From the NCBI GenBank assembly GCA_965207985.1, contig CBDBND010000035.1, positions 682,001 to 746,000 of the forward strand: a DNA stretch of 64,000 nt, in the 5' to 3' direction. Shown here piece after piece: positions 54,234 to 62,278 of this stretch (its first letter is position 1; each line of letters starts with the position of its first letter). The stretch is from CBDBND01 sp965207985 (GTDB lineage Bacteria > Pseudomonadota > Alphaproteobacteria > Rhodospirillales > Rhodospirillaceae). The position numbers and the translations under genes are program-made. Under the pieces are notes generated by a model. That model was not told the DNA's origin and ran no database searches. It saw nothing but the letters and a program-made list of their open reading frames with translations.

Positions 54234-55079
54234 GGGTCTGTTGACATTTAGTGGATTCCCAATGTCGCGGAAAAGTGATTCAAGCCTCCTTTTGCAAGGA
54301 GTGTTTGATGAAGTCAGAGCGTTTTGTGATCACGGACAATGTTTGGGAGAAAATTTGGCGTCATCTACCGGGCAAGGCGACGGACCGTGGCGTGACGGCG
54401 GCGGACAACCGCCTGTTTTTGGAGGCGGTTTTGTGGCGGGTGCGCGCAGGGTCGCCGTGGCGCGCTCTGCCCCCGGCGTTCGGCAATTGGAACAGCGTCT
54501 TCCAGCGCTTTCGCCGATGGGCGAAGAAGGGTGTCTTCGAGCGGCTGTTCGAGGAGTTGTCGGCGGAACCGGATTTCGAATATGCCCTCATCGACGCCAC
54601 CATCGTCAGCGTTCACCAGAAGGCGAGCGGCGCAAAAGGGGGACTCAAAATCAGGCCATCGGCCGATCACGGGGCGGATTGACCACCAAGATCATCGCCC
54701 TGGTCGACGCACTGGGGTGTCTGGTCCGCTTCGTGCTGCTCCCTGGCCAGCGCCACGACATGATGGGCGTCCAGCCGTTGATCGACGACGTTCACTTCGA
54801 TGCCCTCATCGCCGACAAGGCATTCGATGCCGGCTGGCTGCGAGAGCAACTGGACCAACGTGGCGCAAGCGCCGTCATTCCCTCGCTCGCCAACAGGAAG
54901 CGGCCGGCGGCCTACGACAAGCACATGTACCGCTGGCGACATCTGATCGAAAACTACTTCGCCAAGATCAAGGAATTCCGTGGCATCGCAACACGCTACG
55001 ACAAGACCGACATCAGCTGCGCCGCAAACTGCAACCTCGTCGCAACCATCATCGCCATGCGTTAAATGTCAACAGACCC
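54234..55079 (+). mobile_element. IS5-family (IS427-type) insertion sequence, copy 2
   Basis: 846 bp, ends GGGTCTGTTGACATTTA and TAAATGTCAACAGACCC, flanked by TA on both sides. Its sequence matches the copy at 23137-23982 except for differences near the 3' end that change Tyr to Cys and Glu to Ala in the last 12 residues of the transposase, and the outermost left base. It inserted just upstream of the LexA-controlled promoter, between it and dusA. Confidence 0.93.
54308..55065 (+). CDS. IS5-family transposase made by -1 frameshift (orfA 54308-54682, orfB to 55065)
   Basis: Same two-frame layout as the copy at 23 kb: orfA from ATG 54308 behind AAGGAG, and orfB entered at the AAAAGGGGG run. 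The C-terminus reads DISCAANCNLVATIIAMR against DISYAANCNLVETIIAMR in copy 1; the YRWRHLIENYFAKIKEFRG catalytic signature is intact in both. Confidence 0.9.
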
Positions 55080-55113
55080 TAGTACCAGCCAAGATTTTTA
55101 GAGGGCTTAGTCA

Positions 55114-56121
55114 ATGGTGCCTATTTCACCAGCATCGACCCGTGGAACACACAGGTTCTGTATTGCGCCGATGATGGCCCGGACCGATCGCCATGCCCGG
55201 TTTTTCTTACGATTGATTACAAAACATTCCCGCCTTTACACGGAAATGGTTGCCGTCAATGCCCTGCTTCACGGCAATCATGAGCGATTGCTTCAATTCG
55301 ACCCAGCCGAACATCCTATCGCACTGCAATTGGGTGGCTCAGATCCTGGAACTCTGGTACGGGCCGCACGCATTGGCGAGGCATGGGGATATGACGAGAT
55401 TAACCTCAATGTAGGGTGCCCCAGCGACCGGGTTGCGAACGGTAATTTCGGTGCTTGTCTCATGGCCAACCCGTCATTGGTTGCCGACTGCGTTGGAGCT
55501 ATACGCAATGCCGTTAGAGTGCCTGTGACCGTAAAGTGCCGCATTGGCATTGACGATATGGACATTTACGAACCCCTTGACCGATTTGTTGCCGGTCTTG
55601 TTGACGCGGGCTGTGAAACGTTGGTCGTTCATGCGCGCAAAGCTTGGCTGAAGGGGTTAAGCCCTAAAGAAAACAGGTCCGTTCCCCCTATAGACTACGA
55701 CAGGGTGTACAAACTCAAACGAGACTTCCCTGAGCTTCATGTGGTCATTAATGGAGAAATAAGAAGTTTAGAGTCTGCTCAAAATCACCTTACGTCGGTG
55801 GACGGTGTAATGATGGGAAGAGCCGCTTATGAAAGGCCTTATATGTTGGCCAAAGTCGATCAATGTCTATTCAATGATGAGAGCATTGTTCCGTCTCGTA
55901 TCGAGCTAGTCGAACGGTTCATTCCATACGTTGAAGCTGAACTTAGCTTTGGAACACCTTTACACAACATGACTCGACATATTTTAGGATTGTTTGCCGG
56001 TTGCCGGGGTGCCAGATTGTGGCGCCGTTGCTTAAGCTCTGAAGCAACCAAGCCGAATGCTGATGTAAGCGTGATTCATCGAGCAATTGAATTTGTCCAA
56101 TTTGAACAGATGGCAGCGTGA
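55114..56121 (+). CDS. dusA: tRNA-dihydrouridine synthase A
   Basis: 335 aa with Dus landmarks: HRFCIAPMMARTDRHARFFLRLITKHSRLYTEMVAVNALLHGN (FMN site, DusA-specific HxRxFxR), HPIALQLGGSDPGTLVRAARIGEAWGYDEINLNVGCPSDRV with the catalytic Cys, VTVKCRIGIDD, LVVHARKAWLKGLSPKENRSVPPIDYDRVY (DusA-typical), and DGVMMGRAAYERPYML. It reduces U20/20a in tRNA with NADPH and FMN. GAGGG lies 9 nt before ATG 55114. It is intact, unlike most genes around it; an IS ends 34 bp upstream. Confidence 0.95.
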   Translation: MVPISPASTRGTHRFCIAPMMARTDRHARFFLRLITKHSRLYTEMVAVNALLHGNHERLLQFDPAEHPIALQLGGSDPGTLVRAARIGEAWGYDEINLNVGCPSDRVANGNFGACLMANPSLVADCVGAIRNAVRVPVTVKCRIGIDDMDIYEPLDRFVAGLVDAGCETLVVHARKAWLKGLSPKENRSVPPIDYDRVYKLKRDFPELHVVINGEIRSLESAQNHLTSVDGVMMGRAAYERPYMLAKVDQCLFNDESIVPSRIELVERFIPYVEAELSFGTPLHNMTRHILGLFAGCRGARLWRRCLSSEATKPNADVSVIHRAIEFVQFEQMAA

Positions 56122-56524
56122 TCACCGTTCATTGGGTGTGCGGAAGTTTTAGGAAGGGAACCTGAGAATGTCATTCGCGCGGTACGCAGCTTATTTTGTA
56201 CCACCAAGAGACAGTGAACTGGCCAAGTTCGGCCGCGAATGGCTGGGTGTCGACATTGAAACTGGGGAATTATTAAAACAGGCAACGGTCAAAGGCGTTA
56301 CAAAAAGCCGTTTCAACGCTCTGACTATTGTCCCACGCAGTTACGGGTTCCACGGAACCCTTAAACCACCCTTCGAACTCGCTGCAGGTATGTCTCATGA
56401 TGGGCTGATCGACGCAATCAAGCTTTATGCACAGGGACTGTCTCCTATTGAAATCCCCGCTCTTGAGATCAGCGTCATTGGAAAGTTCATTGCTCTGGTA
56501 CCAAACAAATCATCGTCGGCGCTT

Positions 56525-56896
56525 GAAAACATGGCCGGCGGAATTGTCCGTAGTTTGGAAGGGTTTCGTAGGCGGAAAACGGAAAAGGAACTTTGAGGTG
56601 GTCCCGGAAAATCGGACAGTTGTTTAAGGTGTATTCCCCCGGTTACGGAGGAATACGAGATGACGAAGCGACGGAAGTTCACGCCTGAGTTCAAGGCGAA
56701 GATTGCGCTGGAAAACATGGCCGGCGGAATTGTCCGTAGTTTGGAAGGGTTTCGTAGGCGGAAAACGGAAAAGGAACTTTGAGGTGGTCCCGGAAAATCG
56801 GACAGTTGTTTAAGGTGTATTCCCCCGGTTACGGAGGAATACGAGATGACGAAGCGACGGAAGTTCACGCCTGAGTTCAAGGCGAAGATTGCGCTG
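56525..56896. repeat. 186-bp tandem duplication spanning gene and IS end
   Basis: Units 56525-56710 and 56711-56896 are repeated head to tail. Each contains the end of the DUF1045 fragment (GAAAACATGGCCGGCGG to GAACT) plus the first ~115 bp of the IS3-type element. The junctions share the near-identical GCGCTTG/GCGCTGG, pointing to microhomology-mediated duplication after the IS had landed. Confidence 0.93.
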
Positions 56897-56906
56897 GAGG
56901 CGCTAC
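56594..56906 (+). mobile_element. IS3-family left-end fragment (duplicated)
   Basis: TGAGGTGGTCCCGGAAAATC at 56594 resembles the end of the intact IS3 element at 62-63.5 kb (TGAGCTACTCCCCGGGAATC). An orfA start follows (ATG 56660 and again ATG 56846: MTKRRKFTPEFKAKIALEALRG). The element stops after about 20 codons of orfA; what follows belongs to another gene. The 186-bp duplication repeats this end. Confidence 0.85.
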
Positions 56907-57239
56907 GTGGCCTGCCAGCTGATCGGCCGGTGGCGGATCGTCGAGGCCAACCTGTGGGACCGCGGCTATCTCGACCTCGACGGGCCCGCCGTGCTGGTCA
57001 TTCGCGAAGATGGTCACGGCGAGATCGCCTTCGGCGCTCTGAACGCCAGCCTCGACCTGGAATACGGCCGATCCATCGTGTTCTTCACCTGGGCCGGCTT
57101 CGACGAGATGGACGAAGTCAACGGTTCAGGATCGGCCGAACTCCTCGACGACGGATCGTTGGAGATTGAGTTCGCCTATCATCTCGGCGATAAGGCCACC
57201 CTCAAAGCCGAACCAGCCACTTTTTCAGCAGCCTGCTAG
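56907..57239 (+). CDS. Conserved hypothetical protein captured between two IS ends
   Basis: The frame reads CQLIGRWRIVEANLWDRGYLDLDGPAVLVIREDGHGEIAFGALNASLDLEYG...FTWAGFDEMDEVNGSGSAELLDDGSLEIEFAYHLGDKATLKA, the pattern of a small conserved beta-rich bacterial protein found near mobile elements. The natural start has been replaced; GTG 56907 is a guess. The last residues (EPATFSAAC) come from the IS end at 57219-57235 and the stop is the TAG of its CTAG target. It is probably a passenger or a stranded neighbour gene. Confidence 0.55.
   Translation: MACQLIGRWRIVEANLWDRGYLDLDGPAVLVIREDGHGEIAFGALNASLDLEYGRSIVFFTWAGFDEMDEVNGSGSAELLDDGSLEIEFAYHLGDKATLKAEPATFSAAC
57219..57239 (-). mobile_element. 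Terminal repeat relic of an IS with CTAG/TTAG target
   Basis: ACTTTTTCAGCAGCCTG followed by CTAG matches the right end of the 148-bp element in pepN (GTTTTTCAGCAGCCTG followed by TTAG). Only this end survives here. The pattern recalls IS1182-type ends, but the family is not certain. Confidence 0.7.
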
Positions 57240-57480
57240 AAGAGTTTCGGTTTCATTTCACCGTGACAGACCGGATCGACGACGACAAAGAACGGGAACT
57301 TATTCGCAGTGCAGCCGAAGTAAGACTGAAAAACGTCATCGGAAAATCGATGCCTTTTACCGATCTCGCGGTGTGCGGTCAGGACCATGAAGACAAAATC
57401 ATGAGAATCATTGAGCGTGTTCCGATGGGAAGAACTTAATTCTACCTGTTGCTTTTGGGCGCTCTTTCTTTAATCAAGGG

Positions 57481-58863
57481 ATGAGAAACGGCAAATTGAA
57501 AGTACCTGTTATTTCGAAGCTACTTTCTCGTCTTCGATTAAAAAAAACTAACAGTTCTTCTGAAGGTGAAACGACAGGCGCTCAAGACCAACGAGACTGG
57601 AGTGATGATCTTAGCCTGACCATTAAATCACTTCAGGAATCACACCAAAGCAAATCGTACGAACGCGTTCATGCCATCACGCTGAGTAATTTTCGAGAAG
57701 CTCTTGGTCCGTTATGGGACGCCTATGAGGACAAAATACTCCTCATCGCCGAAACCACGATTGATCGTATGTTGGGCCGGGAACAAACATCTATTCGTCA
57801 GGATGCCGACACCTGGCTTCTGATACTTCCCGACCTAAGTGCCTCAGAAGCCCAAGCATTTGTCGATTCAGTAGCGGTAACGATTGGCGACAAATTGATC
57901 GGTGCCCGGTTTGACGAAACTGATGATTCAGATCCAACACCCGATACGGGACTGGTAGACCTCACCAATGCCCTCAACGACGACGGTTCACTAAATAAAG
58001 CAGTTTTAAGACGAGCGGTTGCTGAAGCCAGGGCCGTCATTGCCGCTCAGATAGGCCGTGAAAAACGTAAACAGGCCCTTCAAAAAAATAGGGCGGATAC
58101 CCCGCTACAAACCTCTCACGAAGTACAAGGTTCTTCGACGCAAACTGTCCGTGCAGAGCAAGGTCTCAAAATAACATACACGCCGGCGTGGTCGGCGGAT
58201 TCCCAAGCCATTGACTCCTTTTACTGCCGTCCAATTGGCGCTGACGGTGGCAACCCTTTTGCGCGGGATGACCCGTCGCTTATTACAGCGAATGCCATCG
58301 CCTTTGCCCGTGCTTGCGCGGTCGCACTCAACATAATGATTAAGGAAAGTGTAAGGGCAAAACTCATTGTCTCGATACCGTTTCAAGTCCTGTTAAGTCC
58401 GGCACAGCACCAAATCCTAAAATCATTTATGCGTTTGGAAGAGAGTCATCGGTTTCTGTATTTGAGACCTGAAATTGTAGAAGTCCCCCACTCCGCCTCA
58501 GCGACGGATTTATTGAACGCGCGAGACTTTCTTACCCCAATTGGGCGGGATACCTGCATTCTGATGAGTTTGACGGACTTAAACCGGGCTGCCCTTTCCA
58601 TAGATAGAATCATGCTCGGCTGCCATGTACCCGACGACAGTAATCTTTCCCAAAACGACCTCTATACTGCGTTAGAGAATTTACAAAAGATTGCGGGCAA
58701 GAGACCAACGTATGCCCTCGGCTTGCCCGATCGGCAATCCCTGAGGAAAGCGGTGGAATTGGGGTTTATGGAAGTGAACAGTTCAGATCTTCAGCCGATA
58801 CTGAAAAAAAGGCCAACAGCAACGACCCCTCTTCTCAAAGACGAAGTCATGCAATTTGTTTGA
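57481..58863 (+). CDS. Hypothetical protein, possibly degenerate GGDEF/EAL-like (460 aa)
   Basis: Not confidently recognised. The N-terminal 150 residues (SNFREALGPLWDAYEDKILLIAETTIDRML...DADTWLLILPDLSASEAQAFVDSVAVTIGDKLIG) recall a GGDEF-type fold without its GGDEF motif. The C-terminal half (LIVSIPFQVLLSPAQHQILKSFMR, LLNARDFLTPIGRDTCILMSLT) recalls an EAL-type barrel without EAL. No signal or membrane segment. It could be an inactive sensor or scaffold. It follows the broken DUF1045 gene by 41 bp. Confidence 0.5.
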   Translation: MRNGKLKVPVISKLLSRLRLKKTNSSSEGETTGAQDQRDWSDDLSLTIKSLQESHQSKSYERVHAITLSNFREALGPLWDAYEDKILLIAETTIDRMLGREQTSIRQDADTWLLILPDLSASEAQAFVDSVAVTIGDKLIGARFDETDDSDPTPDTGLVDLTNALNDDGSLNKAVLRRAVAEARAVIAAQIGREKRKQALQKNRADTPLQTSHEVQGSSTQTVRAEQGLKITYTPAWSADSQAIDSFYCRPIGADGGNPFARDDPSLITANAIAFARACAVALNIMIKESVRAKLIVSIPFQVLLSPAQHQILKSFMRLEESHRFLYLRPEIVEVPHSASATDLLNARDFLTPIGRDTCILMSLTDLNRAALSIDRIMLGCHVPDDSNLSQNDLYTALENLQKIAGKRPTYALGLPDRQSLRKAVELGFMEVNSSDLQPILKKRPTATTPLLKDEVMQFV

Positions 58864-58889
58864 TTTTAGTTGATTGCGAATGGTGCACT

Positions 58890-59542
58890 CTAAAACGCAC
58901 CATGATCCTTCAGCACAGTAGAAACATCCTGACCCATCATGATGCTGTATCTGATATCGAATTCCTTCTTGAGCGACTCCATTGCCTCTTGACAGATAGA
59001 CGGCCACAGCTCACGTGGTATAGTGACAACGCCATCATCATCAGCAAAAATGTAATCCCCATTATTGATTTGAACCTCACCAATCATGATCGGGCGGTTT
59101 ATGGCCGCAACGATACCTTCATATTTTATATCGTGGCTATAAATGCCCTTAGCAAACACCGAGACTCAAGATCATTAAGGGCAACTGAATCTCTCGTGAA
59201 GCTGTCCACCACCGCGCCAACCGCTCCCGACCGTATGGCAATATTGGCATTCAAGTCACCGAAGTAAGCAGCATCTTCGACTTCGCTATGAACGACAATG
59301 ACGTCGCCGGGTCTTACGAACTCATAAGTTGACAAGGCATCATAAATGCCATGCCAATCTTCACCCTCATCAAGACGCTTAAGTTCAAGTGTCTTGGCGC
59401 TGCCCAAAATTGAACGGCCACTAATTCTCCGAAATCCTGGAGGCAGCAGTGTTTTGAGCTTTCGTTCCTTACTAATATCTGCGAGTAGAGACGAATAAAG
59501 GTGCGGCCGGATAGCATCGAGAGTTGCATTTTGAACAGCCCG
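58890..59542 (-). pseudogene. RraA-like domain, frameshifted, in frame with the upstream cytidylyltransferase
   Basis: Immediately after the amber codon of the upstream gene the same frame continues RAVQNATLDAIRPHLYSSLL, GFRRISGRSILGSAKTLELK, VRPGDVIVVHSEVEDAAYFGDLNANIAIRSGAVGAVVDSFTRD, the RraA/HMG-aldolase-like pattern. Near 59165 one base is missing and the family sequence resumes in another frame as VFAKGIYSHDIKYEGIVAAIN...NNGDYIFADDDGVVTIPRELW. No start codon exists between the amber codon and TTG 59407. RraA-like proteins are aldolase/decarboxylase-fold enzymes or RNase E inhibitors. It is broken as read. Confidence 0.75.
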
Positions 59543-60184
59543 CTATCCTGCGCATATTCTTTCAGCCAAGGCCAAGTCGTCGGGCCAATTTACGTCAACG
59601 GATTCTTCGTCCGTCAATTCAAATAGAATTGGAGAGTCACCGAATCTCTTGGTCGGTGGACCGTCTTTGCCTTTCTTAACGATATAAAGACCCATAGATT
59701 CTATGATCGTTTCAGGAAGATCCACACTGTTGGGTATTGGACCTTCGCCATATGCCGGCCTTCCATCAGTCCAGCAATATTGCTTTTTCCTTTGAACGGC
59801 GACCAATGAGTCAGCTTTTTTATCTTCTGTAAGCGCTTTGACCGCACGGTCCATGGTCTCCGCTGTGATAAACGGACTGGTACACAGGCTTTGAATGTAG
59901 ATGTCCGCTTCAACTTGCCGACATTCATTGGCAAAAAGTGCGTGCCCGTCTGTCGCGTTGGAGGCTAAGTCAGGATCTCTTTTTAGAACCTCGATATTGA
60001 GATCGGACGCAAGATCAATCAGTTCTTGAGATTCGGTATCTAAGTACACGCTATCAATGGCCGAGCACTCGAGAAGTTGTTTCAACTTACGTTTATAGAG
60101 ATGCTCACCGTCAAGAATGGTTAAATTCTTGTTCGCGATTCTGTCACTTTGACCTTTAGCGGGAACAAAAGCCACAACACGCAT
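59543..60184 (-). CDS. Acylneuraminate cytidylyltransferase-like protein
   Basis: ATG 60184 with GGGGG upstream. MRVVAFVPAKGQSDRIANKNL is the nucleotide-binding signature of CMP-sialic-acid synthetases. SVYLDTESQELIDLA, DIYIQSLCTSPFITAETMDRAVKAL and ELTDEESVDVNWPDDLALAERI follow the same family through to the closing Asp pair region. It would activate a nonulosonic or related sugar acid with CTP. The TAG stop at 59543 is followed, in the same frame, by an RraA-like domain, so the ancestral gene may have been longer. Confidence 0.85.
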   Translation of the reverse strand: MRVVAFVPAKGQSDRIANKNLTILDGEHLYKRKLKQLLECSAIDSVYLDTESQELIDLASDLNIEVLKRDPDLASNATDGHALFANECRQVEADIYIQSLCTSPFITAETMDRAVKALTEDKKADSLVAVQRKKQYCWTDGRPAYGEGPIPNSVDLPETIIESMGLYIVKKGKDGPPTKRFGDSPILFELTDEESVDVNWPDDLALAERICAG

Positions 60185-60481
60185 GGACGACCCCCTATCG
60201 CGTTCCATGGAATGAGCGGATCATACAATAACGCCGTATCCTTAAGAAAATCTTGTAATTTATCTTCAGATTCTTGGATAAATCCGCAACTTCAGGCCTA
60301 AAGTAACAATGAGCCCCACGGATTTAGCGATTGACTATGACGGATGTAGCCCTGAAGCCAGTCAAGTTATCGGACTATATACCACCTCCGTTTCTCATCG
60401 AAGAGGTGGACCTTCTGTTTGAACTCGATCCGTCTCAAACCCGGGTCACAGCACGATCAAGATTCAAGAGAAATCCATTAG

Positions 60482-60629
60482 CAGGCTGATGAAAAACTCG
60501 GCCGAGAGCCCACCTCGCGAAACGAAAGAATCAATGGATGGGCGTCCGCGAAAAAATAGAATCGGAAAATGGCTCATACGAAAACAAAATTGCCGAGATG
60601 ATCGCTCAAAATCGTTTTTCAGCAGCCTG
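60482..60629. mobile_element. 148-bp MITE-like element with TTAG target duplication
   Basis: The ends CAGGCTGATGAAAAAC and GTTTTTCAGCAGCCTG are inverted repeats with one mismatch. TTAG occurs on both sides (60478-60481 and 60630-60633), and removing the element plus one TTAG restores pepN perfectly. The interior has no transposase, so it would need a partner element to move. Relics with the same end and a CTAG target lie at 57219-57239 and 61245-61265. Confidence 0.88.
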
Positions 60630-61210
60630 TTAGGCCAGAATCAGCCTTCTCGCTTGACGCTCAATGGTGAGTCACTGACTTTAGAAGACATTAGAATTAA
60701 CGGTGAACCTCTATCTGATCATCAGTTCAATGTTGGAAAAGAGACCTTAACGATCGATGGCGTGCCGGATTCGTTCGCATTGCAAGTCGTTACCGTAATT
60801 AATCCGAGCGAAAATAAAGCTCTCGAAGGTCTTTATCTTTCAAATGGCAGATTTTGCACACAATGTGAGGCGGAAGGGTTCCGCCGGATAACCTATTTCC
60901 TGGACCGCCCCGACGTGCTTACCCGTTTTCGGGTCGAGATCAGAGCCGAGGAAAAGCAATACCCCATCTTGCTTTCCAATGGAAACCTGATTGACAGAGG
61001 TCGTTTGGATGAGACGCGGCATTACTGTATTTGGAACGACCCTTTTCCGAAGCCCTGTTATCTCTTTGCTTTGGTTGCGGGTGATTTGGCGTGCTTGAAT
61101 ACAACGTTTCGCACCAATTCAAAGAAACTCGTCCCACTCAATATGTTTGTTGAGCCTGGAAAAGAATCACGTGCTGAATTTGCGTTAGATTCACTCGTTC
61201 GGGCGATGGA

Positions 61211-61303
61211 ATGGGAAGAACGCGTCTATGGGTTGGAGTATGACCTAGCAGGAGCTGAAAAACGGATGGGAAGAACGCGTCTATGGGTTGGAGTATGACC
61301 TAG
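61211..61303. repeat. 38-bp direct repeat flanking a 17-bp IS-end relic in pepN
   Basis: The 38-bp unit starting ATGGGAAGAACGCGTC occurs at 61211-61248 and 61266-61303. Between them lie 17 bases, CAGGAGCTGAAAAACGG, which resemble the end of the MITE-like element and directly follow a CTAG. Both units end in CTAG. The 55-bp net insertion shifts the pepN frame. Confidence 0.92.
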
Positions 61304-62278
61304 AGGAGTACAACATTGTCGCCGTGTCAGATTTCAACATGGGCGCAATGGAAAACAAGTCCCTCAACATCTTCAACGATAAATTTATTCTCGCTAACGC
61401 AGAGACGGCCACGGACAAAGACTTCGCCTGGATCGAATCCGTAATTGCACACGAATACTTTCACAATTGGACAGGCAACCGCGTAACTTGCAGGGACTGG
61501 TTTCAACTGAGCCTCAAAGAGGGACTAACCGTCTTTAGAGACCAACAGTTTTCCGCGGATATGCGCTCTCCCGCGGTCAAACGTATTGAAGACGTGCAGA
61601 CGTTACGCGCTACCCAATTTCCAGAAGACGCAAGTCCCCTCGCCCATCCGGTCAGGCCGGAAAGCTACATAGAGATCAATAACTTTTATACTCATACGGT
61701 GTACGAAAAAGACGCTGAAGTGGTGCGTATGTTGCACACCATTCTAGGACCAGACAGGTTCAGAAAAGGAATGGACCTGTATTTCAAAAGGCACGACGGT
61801 GAGGCTGTTACGTGTGAGGACTTTGTTGCCGCTATGGCTGATGCGTCAGGTATTTCACTGACTCAATTCATGGAATGGTACAGACGAGCGGGCACACCGA
61901 AAATCAACATTGAAAGTAATTACAACTCTGCGGAAGGAACTCTTTCCCTAAAGCTCACGCAAAGCATCGGTGATGGTCCATCCAAGGAGATTGATGAGCC
62001 CCTTTTGATACCACTAAATATTGGATTGATTGACCGCGATAGAGGAGAACTTCGCACGACATTGGTCAACAATGTGGAAAATGAATGCACCACTCATACA
62101 CTTCTACTAGAAGACAAGGAGTGCATTTTTAGGTTTCAGGGCTTACCGCAGAGCAATAAGCCCCCGATTCTCTCTTTGAACAGAGGGTTTTCGGCTCCCG
62201 TCATCATTGAAGCCGAACGCTCCCCCCAGGACTTGGGACTGAGCTACTCCCTGATTATTGGACAGGTTCTGGTTTGAT

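Larger units (their letters stand above)
56168..57439 (+). pseudogene. DUF1045 (2H-phosphoesterase-like) gene split by IS fragments
   Basis: The N-terminal part (56168-56593) reads MSFARYAAYFVPPRDSELAKFGREWLG...SYGFHGTLKPPFELA with the first H-x-T motif, ending at RRRKTEKEL where an IS3-type end starts. The C-terminal part resumes after a CTAG at 57236: LEEFRFHFTVTDRIDDD, carrying the second H-x-T motif, to TAA 57437. About 25-30 family residues between the two are missing. DUF1045 proteins are often linked to phosphonate metabolism, but no phn gene is here. It lies 46 bp after dusA. Confidence 0.8.
60337..62239 (+). pseudogene. pepN: Aminopeptidase N (M1 family), broken by a MITE, a duplication and an IS3 element
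   Basis: Three pieces join into one PepN: MTDVALKPVKLSDYIPPPFL to RFKRNPL; then GQNQPSRLTLNGE...LEGLYLSNGRFCTQCEAEGFRRITYFLDRPDVLTRF to VYGLEYDL; then EEYNIVAVSDFNMGAMENKSLNIFN, the zinc site VIAHEYFHNWTGNR with the distal Glu in LKEGLTVF, and onward. Gaps correspond to a 148-bp element at 60482-60629 and a 55-bp insertion at 61249-61303; deleting both restores the frame exactly. From 62240 an IS3 element replaces the C-terminal third of the usual ~880-residue enzyme. Non-functional as it stands. Confidence 0.93.

Noticed and set aside
56660..56779. Short frame MTKRRKFTPEFKAK fused to ENMAGGIVRSLEGF
   Set aside because: A chimera produced by the 186-bp tandem duplication joining IS3 orfA to the DUF1045 fragment; not a gene.
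60489..60628. Open frame inside the MITE-like element
   Set aside because: It is only the pepN frame entering through the element; no transposase or passenger-gene character.
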